This document shows positions 31,538-40,867 of a stretch of DNA of 46,647 nt, one piece after another. The stretch is from JAXGMQ01 sp964613055 (lineage in GTDB: Bacteria; Caldisericota; Caldisericia; JAAYUI01): contig CAZTGD010000015.1 in assembly GCA_964613055.1 (NCBI GenBank), forward strand, positions 1 to 46,647, in the 5' to 3' direction. The translations under genes and the position numbers were made by a program. Position 1 is the stretch's first letter. Each line of letters starts with the position of its first letter. The notes beneath the pieces were generated by a model. It saw only the letters and a list, made by a program, of their open reading frames with translations, had not been told where the DNA came from and did not search any database.

Positions 31538-32085
31538 GAAATATCTCCATCATTGTTCTATTGATTATGATCCTTTCGTTATCCGGCTGTGGCAAACAGG
31601 TCTACTACTCTGCAAGCGATTTCCTTGAACCATTGGAAGCGGGGCAGGAAATAGACATTCCCGAGAAGAAGTTCTTTGAAAAACCAATACCACCCTTCGA
31701 GGGGAATCCAGACTGGGTGACAAAGCTGAGTCAGTATATTCCAATGCACCCTGAGGGTCGGTTTATGCCTGGCAATGATCCAGTGATTGAACCTTACCCA
31801 CTCGACAGAAACAAGATTCAGATTGAAACAACCATATACTATGAGATGTCATCTGAGGATATCTTCACCTGGACAGCCGACCACCTTGCAGACGTAGGTC
31901 TGAAGGAGAACCGTAACCTGCCAGAGGGTGAAAACACATACCTGTTCGTACCAGCAGACGGAAGTGGCTCAATTAAGGCGACAGACGGGGTGTACAACAT
32001 GGACATCGATTTTGAACGAGACGAAACCTATGAAGACTGGGTTGGTGTGACCTACAGTGGTTATCGCTTCAAGCCTTCACAGTAA
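31534..32085 (+). CDS. lipoprotein, second of a paralogous pair
   Basis: 183 residues with a clear lipobox (LSLSGC). The order YIPMHPEGRF, IETTIYYEMSSEDIFTWTADHLADVGL, then VGVTYSGY parallels the upstream protein, so the two probably arose by tandem duplication and then diverged strongly. GGGAGAG precedes the ATG, which overlaps the upstream stop. The function is unknown; both should sit on the membrane surface and may act together. Confidence 0.75.
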   Translation: MRNISIIVLLIMILSLSGCGKQVYYSASDFLEPLEAGQEIDIPEKKFFEKPIPPFEGNPDWVTKLSQYIPMHPEGRFMPGNDPVIEPYPLDRNKIQIETTIYYEMSSEDIFTWTADHLADVGLKENRNLPEGENTYLFVPADGSGSIKATDGVYNMDIDFERDETYEDWVGVTYSGYRFKPSQ

Positions 32086-32115
32086 TTACAACCCAAATAT
32101 GAAATTTAATCAACC

Positions 32116-33318
32116 TCAGCCTGACTGCATCTTCCGCAGTCGACTCAACAATCTATTCTGCCTGTGATACAGTGCTGATATTATATCCCTGCCTGTGTGT
32201 GTACCAAAGGCTCTTTCAGTCTTGTATGTCTGAATGGCTTTCATAGTGAGATCAAGTGCTCCCTGATAATCCTTCACCCTGTGCTCGAGATGCTTTGCCA
32301 TCTCAACACTTGCCGAGACGGTCAAATCGGGACAGCTTGTTACCTTCGAGAAACACTCAAACGCTGACTGATAATCACCCTTCTGCTTGTGGATGAATGC
32401 AATTTCGTGATGTGCTCTGTCTCTAAGCCTGTTATCCTGCGTATCAGTGGCATTGCAAAGAAATTCTAATGCAGACTGCATCCTACCCTTGTTCCTGTGG
32501 TATCTAGCAACTCGCAGTTGCTCCAACGGCGAGTCAAAATGTCTGCTGTTTGGATTGTCTAGGATATCGGCTATTCGAATGAGTATCCTGTGCATGGATT
32601 CAATATCTATGACGTTGTGTTCGAATATTCCAGGCATGGCGTCAGGCGTTCCTCTTCGGATGTAATCAAAGTAAAGCTGAGGTATCATGTATCCAGGTGT
32701 GTCATTGAACCGATGCAACTCGAGAATGTTACGCTCAAGGCTTTGAAGGGAACATGAATCCAGAGTGTCCCGCCAGATAACCCTCGCATAGTGGAGTAGG
32801 TCTATGTGTTCCATTTGAAAGGGATTCTTCAGTCTATTGATCAGGTAGCGTGTCTCCAGCAATGGAATGTCAAATGTCTTACCATTGAATGTAACCAGGA
32901 CATCATCATGCTCAATGCGCCCTGCAATCTCTTCGAGCATCAGAGACTCATCACCAAACCCAGGCATGAAATACTGAGTGGTGATGAATTTCCCAGACGA
33001 GAGTTTTCCGATGCCAACCATAAAGGCAAATGTGCCAGTTCCACCTGCAAGCCCCGTGGTTTCTGTATCCAGGAACAGCAGGTTTTCGGCAAGGGGTGTC
33101 TTTGATAATTCACAGACACTCTGCATTGTCTGCAGGTTGTCCCCCGTCACCTTTTCCGCATTGGACTCGTGTTCCCTTATGAATACCCTAGCTGAGTCAC
33201 ACTCTACCCAATCGCCATCGATGAGGCGGTCAATTTGTATTGACTCACTCTTCACCTTTGGAACGGGCTTTATGGTATCCGTCCCGATGATTCTTCTAAG
33301 CTTGCTCTCAAGGCTCAT
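32116..33318 (-). CDS. YprB-type exonuclease (RNase H-like) with TPR tail
   Basis: 400 residues. The DEDD exonuclease domain spans about 80-250: FLDTETTGL (motif I, D and E), VTFNGKTFDIPLL (motif II), HIDLLHYAR, and HNVIDIESM (motif III, H and D). From about 265 to 395 are three to four TPR-like helical pairs (for example ARYHRNKGRMQSALEFL and GDYQSAFECFSKV). This is the YprB architecture; the likely action is 3'-5' cleavage of single-stranded nucleic acid, substrate unproven. It starts 5 nt after the upstream gene's stop and is probably cotranscribed with it. Confidence 0.87.
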   Translation of the reverse strand: MSLESKLRRIIGTDTIKPVPKVKSESIQIDRLIDGDWVECDSARVFIREHESNAEKVTGDNLQTMQSVCELSKTPLAENLLFLDTETTGLAGGTGTFAFMVGIGKLSSGKFITTQYFMPGFGDESLMLEEIAGRIEHDDVLVTFNGKTFDIPLLETRYLINRLKNPFQMEHIDLLHYARVIWRDTLDSCSLQSLERNILELHRFNDTPGYMIPQLYFDYIRRGTPDAMPGIFEHNVIDIESMHRILIRIADILDNPNSRHFDSPLEQLRVARYHRNKGRMQSALEFLCNATDTQDNRLRDRAHHEIAFIHKQKGDYQSAFECFSKVTSCPDLTVSASVEMAKHLEHRVKDYQGALDLTMKAIQTYKTERAFGTHTGRDIISALYHRQNRLLSRLRKMQSG

Positions 33319-33323
33319 CTTTT

Positions 33324-35585
33324 TTATCTGCAGTAGCTGTGAAACACACCTACCTTGCGTTCATCTGGAAACCACTCCACTCGTGCACCCAGTGATTCGC
33401 TGATGAAACGTACGGGTACAACCGTCCTGTCGTTTATTATCTGAGCTGGTGGGTCAACCGTGACCTGCTTGCCTCCTATAGTGGCTGTGGTGTTGCCGAT
33501 ACCCAGCACAACCCTCTCACCATCAATGGTGTCATATGAAACAGTCCTTGTTTCACCATCCCACTCAAATGTAATATCCAAAGCCTCTCCCGTGAACCTA
33601 AGCGGAATCATAGTCCTGCCACCGATTATGGTTGGTGGTGGATCAACAGTTGTCACTTCACCGTTTATCTCAGACTCCGGATTGTCAATCCACATGTAAA
33701 TCTCCTTGCTGACGGGGATGCCTTCAATGGTGATCGTATAGGTATATTCGACCTTATTGGTCTGAATGCTTGCCTGACCAGAGAGGTTGCTTCCATCTAC
33801 AAGAGATGAATTGACCTTGAACACAACACCAATGTCCTCACCCATTATGGGGTCTGGACCTGCAATAAGCCAAGGGATGTCTGATGATATGTCTCCCTTT
33901 TGAAAGCCTTCAAGCGTGACGATGTGATTCCAATCCGATAATCCTGAGCATGGCACAGAAAGATTGAAAGATTTCCTGTCGATCTGGTCATTGAGAGCCA
34001 ATATTATAGAGATTGTCACCTCTCTGTTGCCCCCATTGGTCTTAAACGTCAGTGTCGCCTGCGCGGGACCCTCCGAAAGGTATGTCGGGTTTACAATGAG
34101 TTTGAAGTTTTGTTCCAACCCAGAGAAACTAGTTGGAGTGACCGTCAGCCATTCTGCTGATGAACTCACCGTACCGATTATCTCACTGTCGGTTTCACTC
34201 CATACCTTGAAATCCTTCGTCACCTTGTCCATCGAGTAAAGCGTGCCGAAACTCACCTTGTCTGATTCAAGAGCGAGTTTTGGTTTGTCGATATTCACGT
34301 TTGTCCAGCACCTGTAATTCAGAATGTGCGAGCCGTCATTGAGACGTTCGAGGAATTGAGCGACCAGGTATCCGGATGTTACCGCCAGTTCATCCTGAAA
34401 AATCACACCATCCACTTCATCGGTCCAGATGATGTCTCCATTGTCTGGGTTGAACGATGTCAGCTGAGTATCCTTTGATCCGGGTGCCTCTGCCACACAG
34501 AATATAGCATCATTTGTGCAGGAAACATGATGACCGATATCAAAGTTTGCAAGCACCGATGTTCCTGGCAATTCTGTCTTCCAGACCACCTCACCCGTGG
34601 AACTATCTATGCAGTACATCGCTTTATGCTCATCTTTAGATATACACCCTCTCGATTGAACATATATCTTACCCCCCATTATTCCAGGTGCTCCAGAAGG
34701 TGTGTCATCATCCTCTTCCTTTTGATACGAAGACAGTTTATAAGACCAGATTTCAGAGCCGTCTTCGTGGGAGATCTTCCTTAACTCATCGTTTATGGTG
34801 GTGAATATCACACCATTTTCATCAGCGGTAATGAATGAGTTAAGAGGTAACCTCTCCTTAAGAGAAACTGACCACACTTCAGCTCCAGTCGACTTGTTCA
34901 GCTTAAACAGCTGTTTGCCGACCGATCCGTACAGGTGGTCTTCCCAGATGCAGAATCCCGTATTTGCACACTCCTGTTGCTTGAACTTCTTCATCCACAT
35001 AAGTCTGCCATTGTCGAGGTCAAATGCATGCAGGAGATATGAACGCTCATTGTCTATGTTATCAAAGTATGACAACGAATAAGCATAGTCTTCATCAACA
35101 CACGTCTTTCGAGTTGTTCGTTGCCACCTTATCTCCCAAACGGTGTGCCTATCGCCACCGTCAATCCTGCGTACCCATGCGGAAAGATCATCCTCAAAGC
35201 CCTGTACAATAAGGTCACCATTGTAATACCCCCAGATATTCCAGGCGTCATTGTACTTCCAGACAATCCTATTATCAGCAAGATTCCTCTTTTCAACACG
35301 TTTGTTGAATTCGTATGTTTCTGGATCGATTATCTCGGCGAATCCCAGGTATGCGTACTTGGTGGTCAGGATGGGTCGAGAACCCCATACAGAACCCTGT
35401 CCTCCTGTGTCCCAAAGCTCCACCAGTGGAGGATCAACATCTGCCATGCTGTATCGCTGGTTGTCCGGCGTACCTCCTGATGTCTTCCAGGTGCGGGTAC
35501 CCCCCGCATGTATTACTCCAGACGATATCAAAATCAACGCGACCGAAACAAGACATGTCATGACCGTCTTAAAGGTTGTTCTCAT
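33324..35585 (-). CDS. secreted PQQ-type propeller, BACON and stalk-domain protein
   Basis: 753 residues with a signal peptide (1-27). Residues 28-430 form PQQ-like beta-propeller blades (repeats such as LNKSTGAEVWS, IDSSTGEVVWK, FNPDNGDIIW). About 460-540 matches a BACON-like Ig fold (SAEWLTVTPTSFSG, then ATLTFKTNGGNREVTI). The C-terminal 110 residues are a copper-amine-oxidase N-terminal-like stalk domain in two halves (GGRTMIPLRFTGEALD and NDRTVVPVRFISESLGA). It is probably an exported binding or structural protein; no catalytic residues are evident. ATG 35585 has GGAGGATC upstream; the frame extends 17 codons further. Confidence 0.83.
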   Translation of the reverse strand: MRTTFKTVMTCLVSVALILISSGVIHAGGTRTWKTSGGTPDNQRYSMADVDPPLVELWDTGGQGSVWGSRPILTTKYAYLGFAEIIDPETYEFNKRVEKRNLADNRIVWKYNDAWNIWGYYNGDLIVQGFEDDLSAWVRRIDGGDRHTVWEIRWQRTTRKTCVDEDYAYSLSYFDNIDNERSYLLHAFDLDNGRLMWMKKFKQQECANTGFCIWEDHLYGSVGKQLFKLNKSTGAEVWSVSLKERLPLNSFITADENGVIFTTINDELRKISHEDGSEIWSYKLSSYQKEEDDDTPSGAPGIMGGKIYVQSRGCISKDEHKAMYCIDSSTGEVVWKTELPGTSVLANFDIGHHVSCTNDAIFCVAEAPGSKDTQLTSFNPDNGDIIWTDEVDGVIFQDELAVTSGYLVAQFLERLNDGSHILNYRCWTNVNIDKPKLALESDKVSFGTLYSMDKVTKDFKVWSETDSEIIGTVSSSAEWLTVTPTSFSGLEQNFKLIVNPTYLSEGPAQATLTFKTNGGNREVTISIILALNDQIDRKSFNLSVPCSGLSDWNHIVTLEGFQKGDISSDIPWLIAGPDPIMGEDIGVVFKVNSSLVDGSNLSGQASIQTNKVEYTYTITIEGIPVSKEIYMWIDNPESEINGEVTTVDPPPTIIGGRTMIPLRFTGEALDITFEWDGETRTVSYDTIDGERVVLGIGNTTATIGGKQVTVDPPAQIINDRTVVPVRFISESLGARVEWFPDERKVGVFHSYCR

Positions 35586-35605
35586 TGTGATCCTCCTTTT
35601 GAAAG

Positions 35606-35633
35606 ATTCTACCAGTCCCTTGACTTCAGTCAA
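35606..35633 (-). promoter_or_regulatory. promoter of the PQQ-propeller gene
   Basis: On the minus strand: TTGACT (35628-35633), 16-nt spacer, TAGAAT (35606-35611). A leader of about 14-20 nt holds the GGAGG site, so this unit is not leaderless though it shares the promoter consensus. Confidence 0.55.
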
Positions 35634-35653
35634 CACGCCAATTTGATAAAGGG

Positions 35654-35681
35654 TTGACTCGACACCTTCGCTGTGTACCCT
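35654..35681 (+). promoter_or_regulatory. promoter of the aldolase gene
   Basis: TTGACT (35654-35659), 16-nt spacer, TACCCT (35676-35681). A leader of about 30 nt carries GAGGTGA before ATG 35718. It is divergent from the promoter at 35606-35633. Confidence 0.45.
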
Positions 35682-35717
35682 TTGGGAAGATATTCAATAA
35701 CACTCACGAGGTGATTC

Positions 35718-36389
35718 ATGAGGATATTCGCAGATACAGCCATTCTTGAGGAGATCAGGGAAGCTTTGTCATACGGCATTATTTCAGGCGTGACAACCAA
35801 TCCATCGCTTATGGCAAAAAACAGTGGCGCAAGCTTCAAGGAGACCATTCTCTCCATAGCTGATCTAGTGCCGGGTCCTATCTCCGCTGAGGTGACGGCA
35901 CACAAGTGGGAGGACATGGTAGACCAAGCCAGGGAGATAGTCGCCTGGTCAGACAACCCCGAATTCAGGAAGCGCATCACCATCAAGGTACCCATGACCC
36001 CCGATGGCACTCGTGCCATCTCGGAGCTTTCATCTGAGGGAATAGACACCAACTGCACACTCATATTCTCCGTCACTCAGGCAACCCTTGCCTGCGAGGC
36101 GGGAGCAACATACATATCTCCGTTTGTCGGCAGGCTGGATGACATTGGTCACAACGGAATCGGTGTGCTTGAGAGCATACTTGAGATGGTGCAGGCAAAC
36201 GGCTACGACACCCAGGTGATTGCCGCATCCATCCGCCACGTTGGGCATGTGGCAGCCTCTGCAATGATGGGTTGTGATATAGCCACCGTTCCCCTGAAGG
36301 TCATCCGTCAGCTGTTTTCCCACCCGCTGACCACCGCGGGTATAGAGAAGTTTGACAAGGATTGGAAGGGGTTTGCTGGGGGAAGGTAA
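35718..36389 (+). CDS. transaldolase / fructose-6-phosphate aldolase family
   Basis: 223 residues, the short TalB/FSA-like subfamily. Visible are MRIFADTA at the start, GVTTNPSLMAK, the Schiff-base Lys90 in ITIKVPMT, and IDTNCTLIFSVTQA. The C-terminal TAGIEKFDKDW is also typical. It should catalyse dihydroxyacetone transfer or aldol cleavage of sugar phosphates in the cytoplasm; transaldolase and F6P aldolase cannot be told apart from sequence alone. The ribosome site is GAGGTGA. It is a single-gene unit. Confidence 0.9.
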   Translation: MRIFADTAILEEIREALSYGIISGVTTNPSLMAKNSGASFKETILSIADLVPGPISAEVTAHKWEDMVDQAREIVAWSDNPEFRKRITIKVPMTPDGTRAISELSSEGIDTNCTLIFSVTQATLACEAGATYISPFVGRLDDIGHNGIGVLESILEMVQANGYDTQVIAASIRHVGHVAASAMMGCDIATVPLKVIRQLFSHPLTTAGIEKFDKDWKGFAGGR

Positions 36390-36475
36390 ACCGGTTTCAA
36401 TGTTGTTCTCAACATCTATCAGTAGCATTATTCCCATTTTGTAAACATCTGGTGATGTGCTTGCATAATTCTATA

Positions 36476-36503
36476 TTGAACCTATTTATATCGTGTTTAT
36501 AAT
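36476..36503 (+). promoter_or_regulatory. promoter of the RloC-like gene
   Basis: TTGAAC (36476-36481), 16-nt spacer, perfect TATAAT (36498-36503). A leader of about 27 nt contains a GAGGGGGG ribosome site. Confidence 0.55.
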
Positions 36504-36537
36504 ACTCTCCAGACTTGCTCGAGGGGGGTTGAGTTCT

Positions 36538-38916
36538 ATGGCAAACAACGCTAAGAATGCGGGTTCGGGATTTATAAAGAAGTTTGACAAAATAAATTTC
36601 CGCTCATTCCATCATTTCAAGTGGCCCAAAGACCTGCCAGAGTTCAAGAAATACAACCTGATATATGGGTGGAATGGGTCAGGGAAAACTACGCTCTCTA
36701 CAATACTCAGGGCAATTGAAAAAGGGAAACTTCCAGATATGAAGAAGAATATTCAGTTTGAAATATCAACCAATGATATAAACAATGAGATCATCAAAAA
36801 GAAAGATATTGATAGTAGTGAAATTCTTAGAAATAAAATTAGGGTATTCAATCAGGATTATATAAATGACTCGATTGATAAAGTTCTTGACGACGAACAT
36901 GAGGTTTTCGAACCCATATTTAGATTCGGGGATAATAATATAAAACTACAGAAGGATATTGACGATCTGGACAAAAATATAAAAAAAATTGAAGAAACAA
37001 TACCTGATATAGAAAGAGAAAATCAAAGAACTAAAAGGGATTTTGATAATATTGCTTTTAACATAGCCAATCGTCAAATAAAAGATCGCTTGATCCAATT
37101 TAATACTAACAAATATAGGAATTATGATACATCAAATTTATCTAGTGATATAAGGAGATTGACTTCGAAAGCCGAAGGAAAGAACATAAGTGAATATGCT
37201 TTATCTGAACAGGATATATTGAACAAGAATAGCATAATGACTCAAACAAAAAATGATATGATAAATCAAATACATGATCTTAGTTCTATTGAAGCCTATG
37301 AAACAACAAAAGCAAAGGTGATTAGTATTTTAAAAAAAGAAGTCTTAAACGTTGTTATTAAAGACTTAGTGGGAGATCAGACTGCAGAAGAGTGGGTACG
37401 CAAAGGACTTAATATCCACGAAAATTCAGACAAATGCAAATACTGCGGTAATACAATATCAAAGCAGAGAATAATTGATTTGAAAAATCATTTCAATGAC
37501 GAGTATCAAACGCTTATTAATGAAATTGATAGTCTGATGAATATTTTCAGAGAATGGAAAAATGACCATCAGAAATATAGGCTACCTGATGTAAATGTTT
37601 TTTATGATAACTACCAATCAGAATACTCTGAATTACTTGAACAATACAATATTGAGTTCTCAAAACATGTTGAAAACATCGATTGCCTGTTTAATGCACT
37701 TGAAAAAAAGAAAAGCCATATGAATGAAGATATGCAGTTATCTAATATGACCGATTCAAACTTACAGATGGTTATTTCCAACATAAATAAGACTATATCA
37801 AATAATAATAACATGACCAATAATATTGAAACTAATAAATCCAAAGCCATAGAGGATATCCACAACCATATAATAGCTTCTAACTACCCTGAATACAGCA
37901 AACTTGAAAAAAGCTCTAAACAGAGTGAAGATAAACTTACTGATGCAAGAGATGATTTAAGTGAAAAAAAGAAAGAACGCAACGTGTTAAAATCAAAACT
38001 TACATCTCACTTGCCAAACGCCAAAGAATTAACAAAGGGTTTGAGAAGCTTTCTGGGGAGTAATGAAATAACCGTAAAAGCAATTGATGAAGAGTATCAG
38101 AAAGGCTATAGAATTTATCGAGGGGATATTGTTGCCAAGCACCTTAGCGAAGGGGAAAAGAATGCGCTTGCCTTAGTTTATTTCCTAACTTCTCTTAATG
38201 ATGAAGGTAGCAAAGATAGACCAGGATTTGATAGGGAAAATGGTGTTGTTGTTCTGGATGATCCAGTATCAAGTTTTGATAACAACTCTCTGTATTATGC
38301 ATGTGAATATATCTTAAGAGAACTGACTAATGTTGATCAAATAATCATTCTCACACATAACTATCATTTCTACAAGAGAATTCGAAAGATGGATCTTGGG
38401 TGTAGAAGTGAATTTATGATAACTAAGTTGACAGATAGTGACATTGATAAATGTTTTTCTAGTATATCTAAATCAAGTGATCTTATTACAAATTATGATT
38501 CTGAGTATCAATACCTATTCAAATGTGTATATGACATATCGAATAAAAATGATAATAATTACGAAATGATATTCTGTATGCCAAATATCACCAGACGCTT
38601 GCTTGAAGCATTCCTTGCGTTCAAGGTTCCTTGTAGAAATAACGAAAAATATGATTTTACGAGTGCACTAAACAGTAGAAACATTATAATGGAAAAAAGT
38701 AGGAGAGTTAAACTAAAAGAATATCTGCATCCCTTTAATCATATGGATAGAGTAATTGAGTGTGAATCCACTTACATAGATTTTCTTAGTTATATGCCTG
38801 AAATTGCTACCGATATACTAGAGTTAATGCATAATAATGATAAATGTCATTTTGAAGGGATGCTAATATCCATCGGAGTTAGTTACGAAAAATGGAAAAA
38901 TCAACATCCAAACTAA
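36538..38916 (+). CDS. AAA_13 ATPase, RloC-like putative anticodon nuclease
   Basis: 792 residues. ABC-type ATPase parts: Walker A GWNGSGKTT (about 43-51), signature HLSEGEKNALAL (near 536), Walker B VVVLDDPVSSFD (near 571) and switch His THNYHF (near 606). Between them is a long coiled coil with a zinc-hook CKYC (300-303). After the ATPase, NITRRLLEAFLAF gives Arg686-x3-Glu690 and HPFNHMD gives His731/735, in the order of the Arg-Glu-His triad of PrrC/RloC anticodon nucleases. These cut tRNA when a phage disturbs the host. The nuclease assignment is inference. The gene is AT-rich against its flanks and no restriction genes are nearby. ATG 36538 has GAGGGGGG upstream. Confidence 0.75.
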   Translation: MANNAKNAGSGFIKKFDKINFRSFHHFKWPKDLPEFKKYNLIYGWNGSGKTTLSTILRAIEKGKLPDMKKNIQFEISTNDINNEIIKKKDIDSSEILRNKIRVFNQDYINDSIDKVLDDEHEVFEPIFRFGDNNIKLQKDIDDLDKNIKKIEETIPDIERENQRTKRDFDNIAFNIANRQIKDRLIQFNTNKYRNYDTSNLSSDIRRLTSKAEGKNISEYALSEQDILNKNSIMTQTKNDMINQIHDLSSIEAYETTKAKVISILKKEVLNVVIKDLVGDQTAEEWVRKGLNIHENSDKCKYCGNTISKQRIIDLKNHFNDEYQTLINEIDSLMNIFREWKNDHQKYRLPDVNVFYDNYQSEYSELLEQYNIEFSKHVENIDCLFNALEKKKSHMNEDMQLSNMTDSNLQMVISNINKTISNNNNMTNNIETNKSKAIEDIHNHIIASNYPEYSKLEKSSKQSEDKLTDARDDLSEKKKERNVLKSKLTSHLPNAKELTKGLRSFLGSNEITVKAIDEEYQKGYRIYRGDIVAKHLSEGEKNALALVYFLTSLNDEGSKDRPGFDRENGVVVLDDPVSSFDNNSLYYACEYILRELTNVDQIIILTHNYHFYKRIRKMDLGCRSEFMITKLTDSDIDKCFSSISKSSDLITNYDSEYQYLFKCVYDISNKNDNNYEMIFCMPNITRRLLEAFLAFKVPCRNNEKYDFTSALNSRNIIMEKSRRVKLKEYLHPFNHMDRVIECESTYIDFLSYMPEIATDILELMHNNDKCHFEGMLISIGVSYEKWKNQHPN

Positions 38917-38941
38917 GATAACCATTACAATAACCCCCTCG

Positions 38942-38970
38942 TTGACTCCCACCCACAAATGGGTTAATAT
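38942..38970 (+). promoter_or_regulatory. TPR-sbcCD operon promoter, leaderless type
   Basis: TTGACT (38942-38947), 17-nt spacer, TAATAT (38965-38970), then 8 nt to ATG 38979. No Shine-Dalgarno is present. Confidence 0.6.
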
Positions 38971-38978
38971 ACCCAGTT

Positions 38979-40538
38979 ATGGACAAGGAGTTGCAGGCAT
39001 CGATCAGGATAGCCGAAAGGTCGCCTTACCGCCTTTCGCTGAAGGTGGTGGTGGCGGGGTCTGCCATGAGCGCAGGAGACCTGAACACCTCATACCGTCT
39101 GCTGATGGAGTGCCTGTCATTCATGCCCTCATACCTGCCAGCACAGCGGGTGATGGGCGTGAACCGACTGCTTGCCAAGGATTTTGAGCTGTCACTGCAG
39201 GAGTTTGACCACCTGCTTCTGCTCAACCCGTCATCGCGAATCGGCATGTTTGGAGCTTCAATGCTCATGTGTCACTTTGGCAGGATAAAGCAGGCTACCG
39301 ACAACCTGCTGGAGCTGATGGACGATGACATATTTGGCAAACAGTCCAGAGAGCTCGTGTTCTCCGCATACGGTGACGAAGCCTCCAACCACTCCAAGAC
39401 AGAGGAGTACATCAGCAAGATACGCCGTGAACGCGCAAGAACAGCCCACGACATGCTCATCGAACTGGGCACAGGTTCCCAGAATATCCGTCTCAAGATG
39501 ACCCTTGCACGCCAGCTCATCGAAAGGAGTGAGAAGAACACAGCAAAGGGTATCCTCATCCGCTGGATGGACAGCTACCCCCACTACCCCGAACTGCTCT
39601 CTCTACTGGCGGAGTTAAGAGAGGCTGAGGGCAGACACAAAGAAGCGCTTGAACTGACACAGACCATATACGACATCCAGCCTACCTACCCACTGGATAA
39701 CAAAAGTTTTGACAACATCGACCGCAGATATACCGACAGTGGCGACATTCCCGCCATCGAGGAGCTTGACGGGTGGTGCGAATCACTGCTGACACAGTTT
39801 GCAAACAGCCATGTCATCCCGACCGTCAGGAAGGGCAAGGACGAACAACCCAGCAAACCGGTTGTTTCACCGCAACCTGTGGCAGTCGAGGAAGAACCAT
39901 CAGAACAAACTGAAAAGGAAGCACCGACACCTGTACCTGAGATTCAATTCCGACAGGAACCTGAGGTTGAACAAGAAGAAACGAAAGCTGAGACAACCGA
40001 ACCGTCCGATGATCCGGACACCCACCAGCTCAATCGGGCGCGAAACATCCTTGAACATGCCAGGAAACTGCTTGACCAGACCAAGAAACAGGAAAGCCTG
40101 AAACAAGCTGAAGCCAAACAGCCGACAGAGACTCCATCAGAACACAAACACACACCTCCTTCACCAGTGGTGGAAGAACCCCCAGAACCAAATCTTGAAA
40201 ATGAAGCTGAATCAACACAACCAGAGCCTGAGGAGGATGTGGATTTTGTTGAATTCACTCAACCACCTTCCAGGGAGGACATATCACTTTCGACAGACGA
40301 AAAACCTCCTGCCAAAAGACAGGATACAAATCAAGAAGAAAATGATAATGGCGACAGTGAAGATGAGGAATCCGTGTTCTCCGGTGATATGCCTGAGCGG
40401 ATAGTGCTGTCAACCTCAACAACCGAGAGTGACTACAGCTCAGAGCACGCTTGGAAGCTGTTGAGGGAAGGCTCTGCTGAAGAAGCTTTCTTCATATTCT
40501 CCAAGCTGGTCAGAAAACACAACGGGGGCGGTCAGTGA
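38979..40538 (+). CDS. TPR protein with acidic Pro/Glu-rich linker
   Basis: 519 residues. The N-terminal part (about 1-280) has TPR-like helical pairs (YLPAQRVMGVNRLLAKDFELSL, then ELLSLLAELREAEGRHKEALEL; both in part). Residues about 285-480 are a low-complexity, probably disordered linker rich in Pro, Glu and Gln. A last short helix pair AWKLLREGSAEEAFFIFSKL resembles one more TPR. It is likely a scaffold; the next gene encodes a roadblock protein, a pairing seen in small-GTPase or polarity systems, though no GTPase gene is here. The stop overlaps the next start by 4 nt (GTGA). Confidence 0.78.
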   Translation: MDKELQASIRIAERSPYRLSLKVVVAGSAMSAGDLNTSYRLLMECLSFMPSYLPAQRVMGVNRLLAKDFELSLQEFDHLLLLNPSSRIGMFGASMLMCHFGRIKQATDNLLELMDDDIFGKQSRELVFSAYGDEASNHSKTEEYISKIRRERARTAHDMLIELGTGSQNIRLKMTLARQLIERSEKNTAKGILIRWMDSYPHYPELLSLLAELREAEGRHKEALELTQTIYDIQPTYPLDNKSFDNIDRRYTDSGDIPAIEELDGWCESLLTQFANSHVIPTVRKGKDEQPSKPVVSPQPVAVEEEPSEQTEKEAPTPVPEIQFRQEPEVEQEETKAETTEPSDDPDTHQLNRARNILEHARKLLDQTKKQESLKQAEAKQPTETPSEHKHTPPSPVVEEPPEPNLENEAESTQPEPEEDVDFVEFTQPPSREDISLSTDEKPPAKRQDTNQEENDNGDSEDEESVFSGDMPERIVLSTSTTESDYSSEHAWKLLREGSAEEAFFIFSKLVRKHNGGGQ

Positions 40539-40867
40539 GTATCGAAAAGGTACAGCTGATAAAGGGTTTTAAGGACCTCCTAATCCTCGGAGAGGACGGC
40601 AAGGTAGAATACCAGCACAGCTCCAGCGAGAACGCCATAAAAGCAGACATACTCGCCGGATTCCTTGCATCTGCCTTCACTGTAGCAGAGAACGCCACCT
40701 TCTCCTTTGTGGGCAACCTCATGGAGCTTGCATTTGATGGCATCAGTGGCTCCGTTCTGCTCATACAGAACAAGGAACATTACTTCTTCCTCATCCTAGA
40801 CGGCACGCCATCGATGGGCATCGCACGTCTCAAACTCCGAGAGCTGGCAGACGAATACGTTCTATGA
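40535..40867 (+). CDS. roadblock/LC7-domain protein
   Basis: 110 residues, one roadblock domain: LLILGEDGKVEY (strand pair), ADILAGFLASAFTVAENA (central helix), SVLLIQNKEHYFFLILDG (strands) and a last helix. Such proteins dimerise and regulate Ras-like GTPases (MglB type) or act as scaffolds. GTG 40535 overlaps the TPR gene and has a G-rich site upstream. The partner is probably the TPR protein; no MglA-like gene is in the window. Confidence 0.8.
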   Translation: MSIEKVQLIKGFKDLLILGEDGKVEYQHSSSENAIKADILAGFLASAFTVAENATFSFVGNLMELAFDGISGSVLLIQNKEHYFFLILDGTPSMGIARLKLRELADEYVL

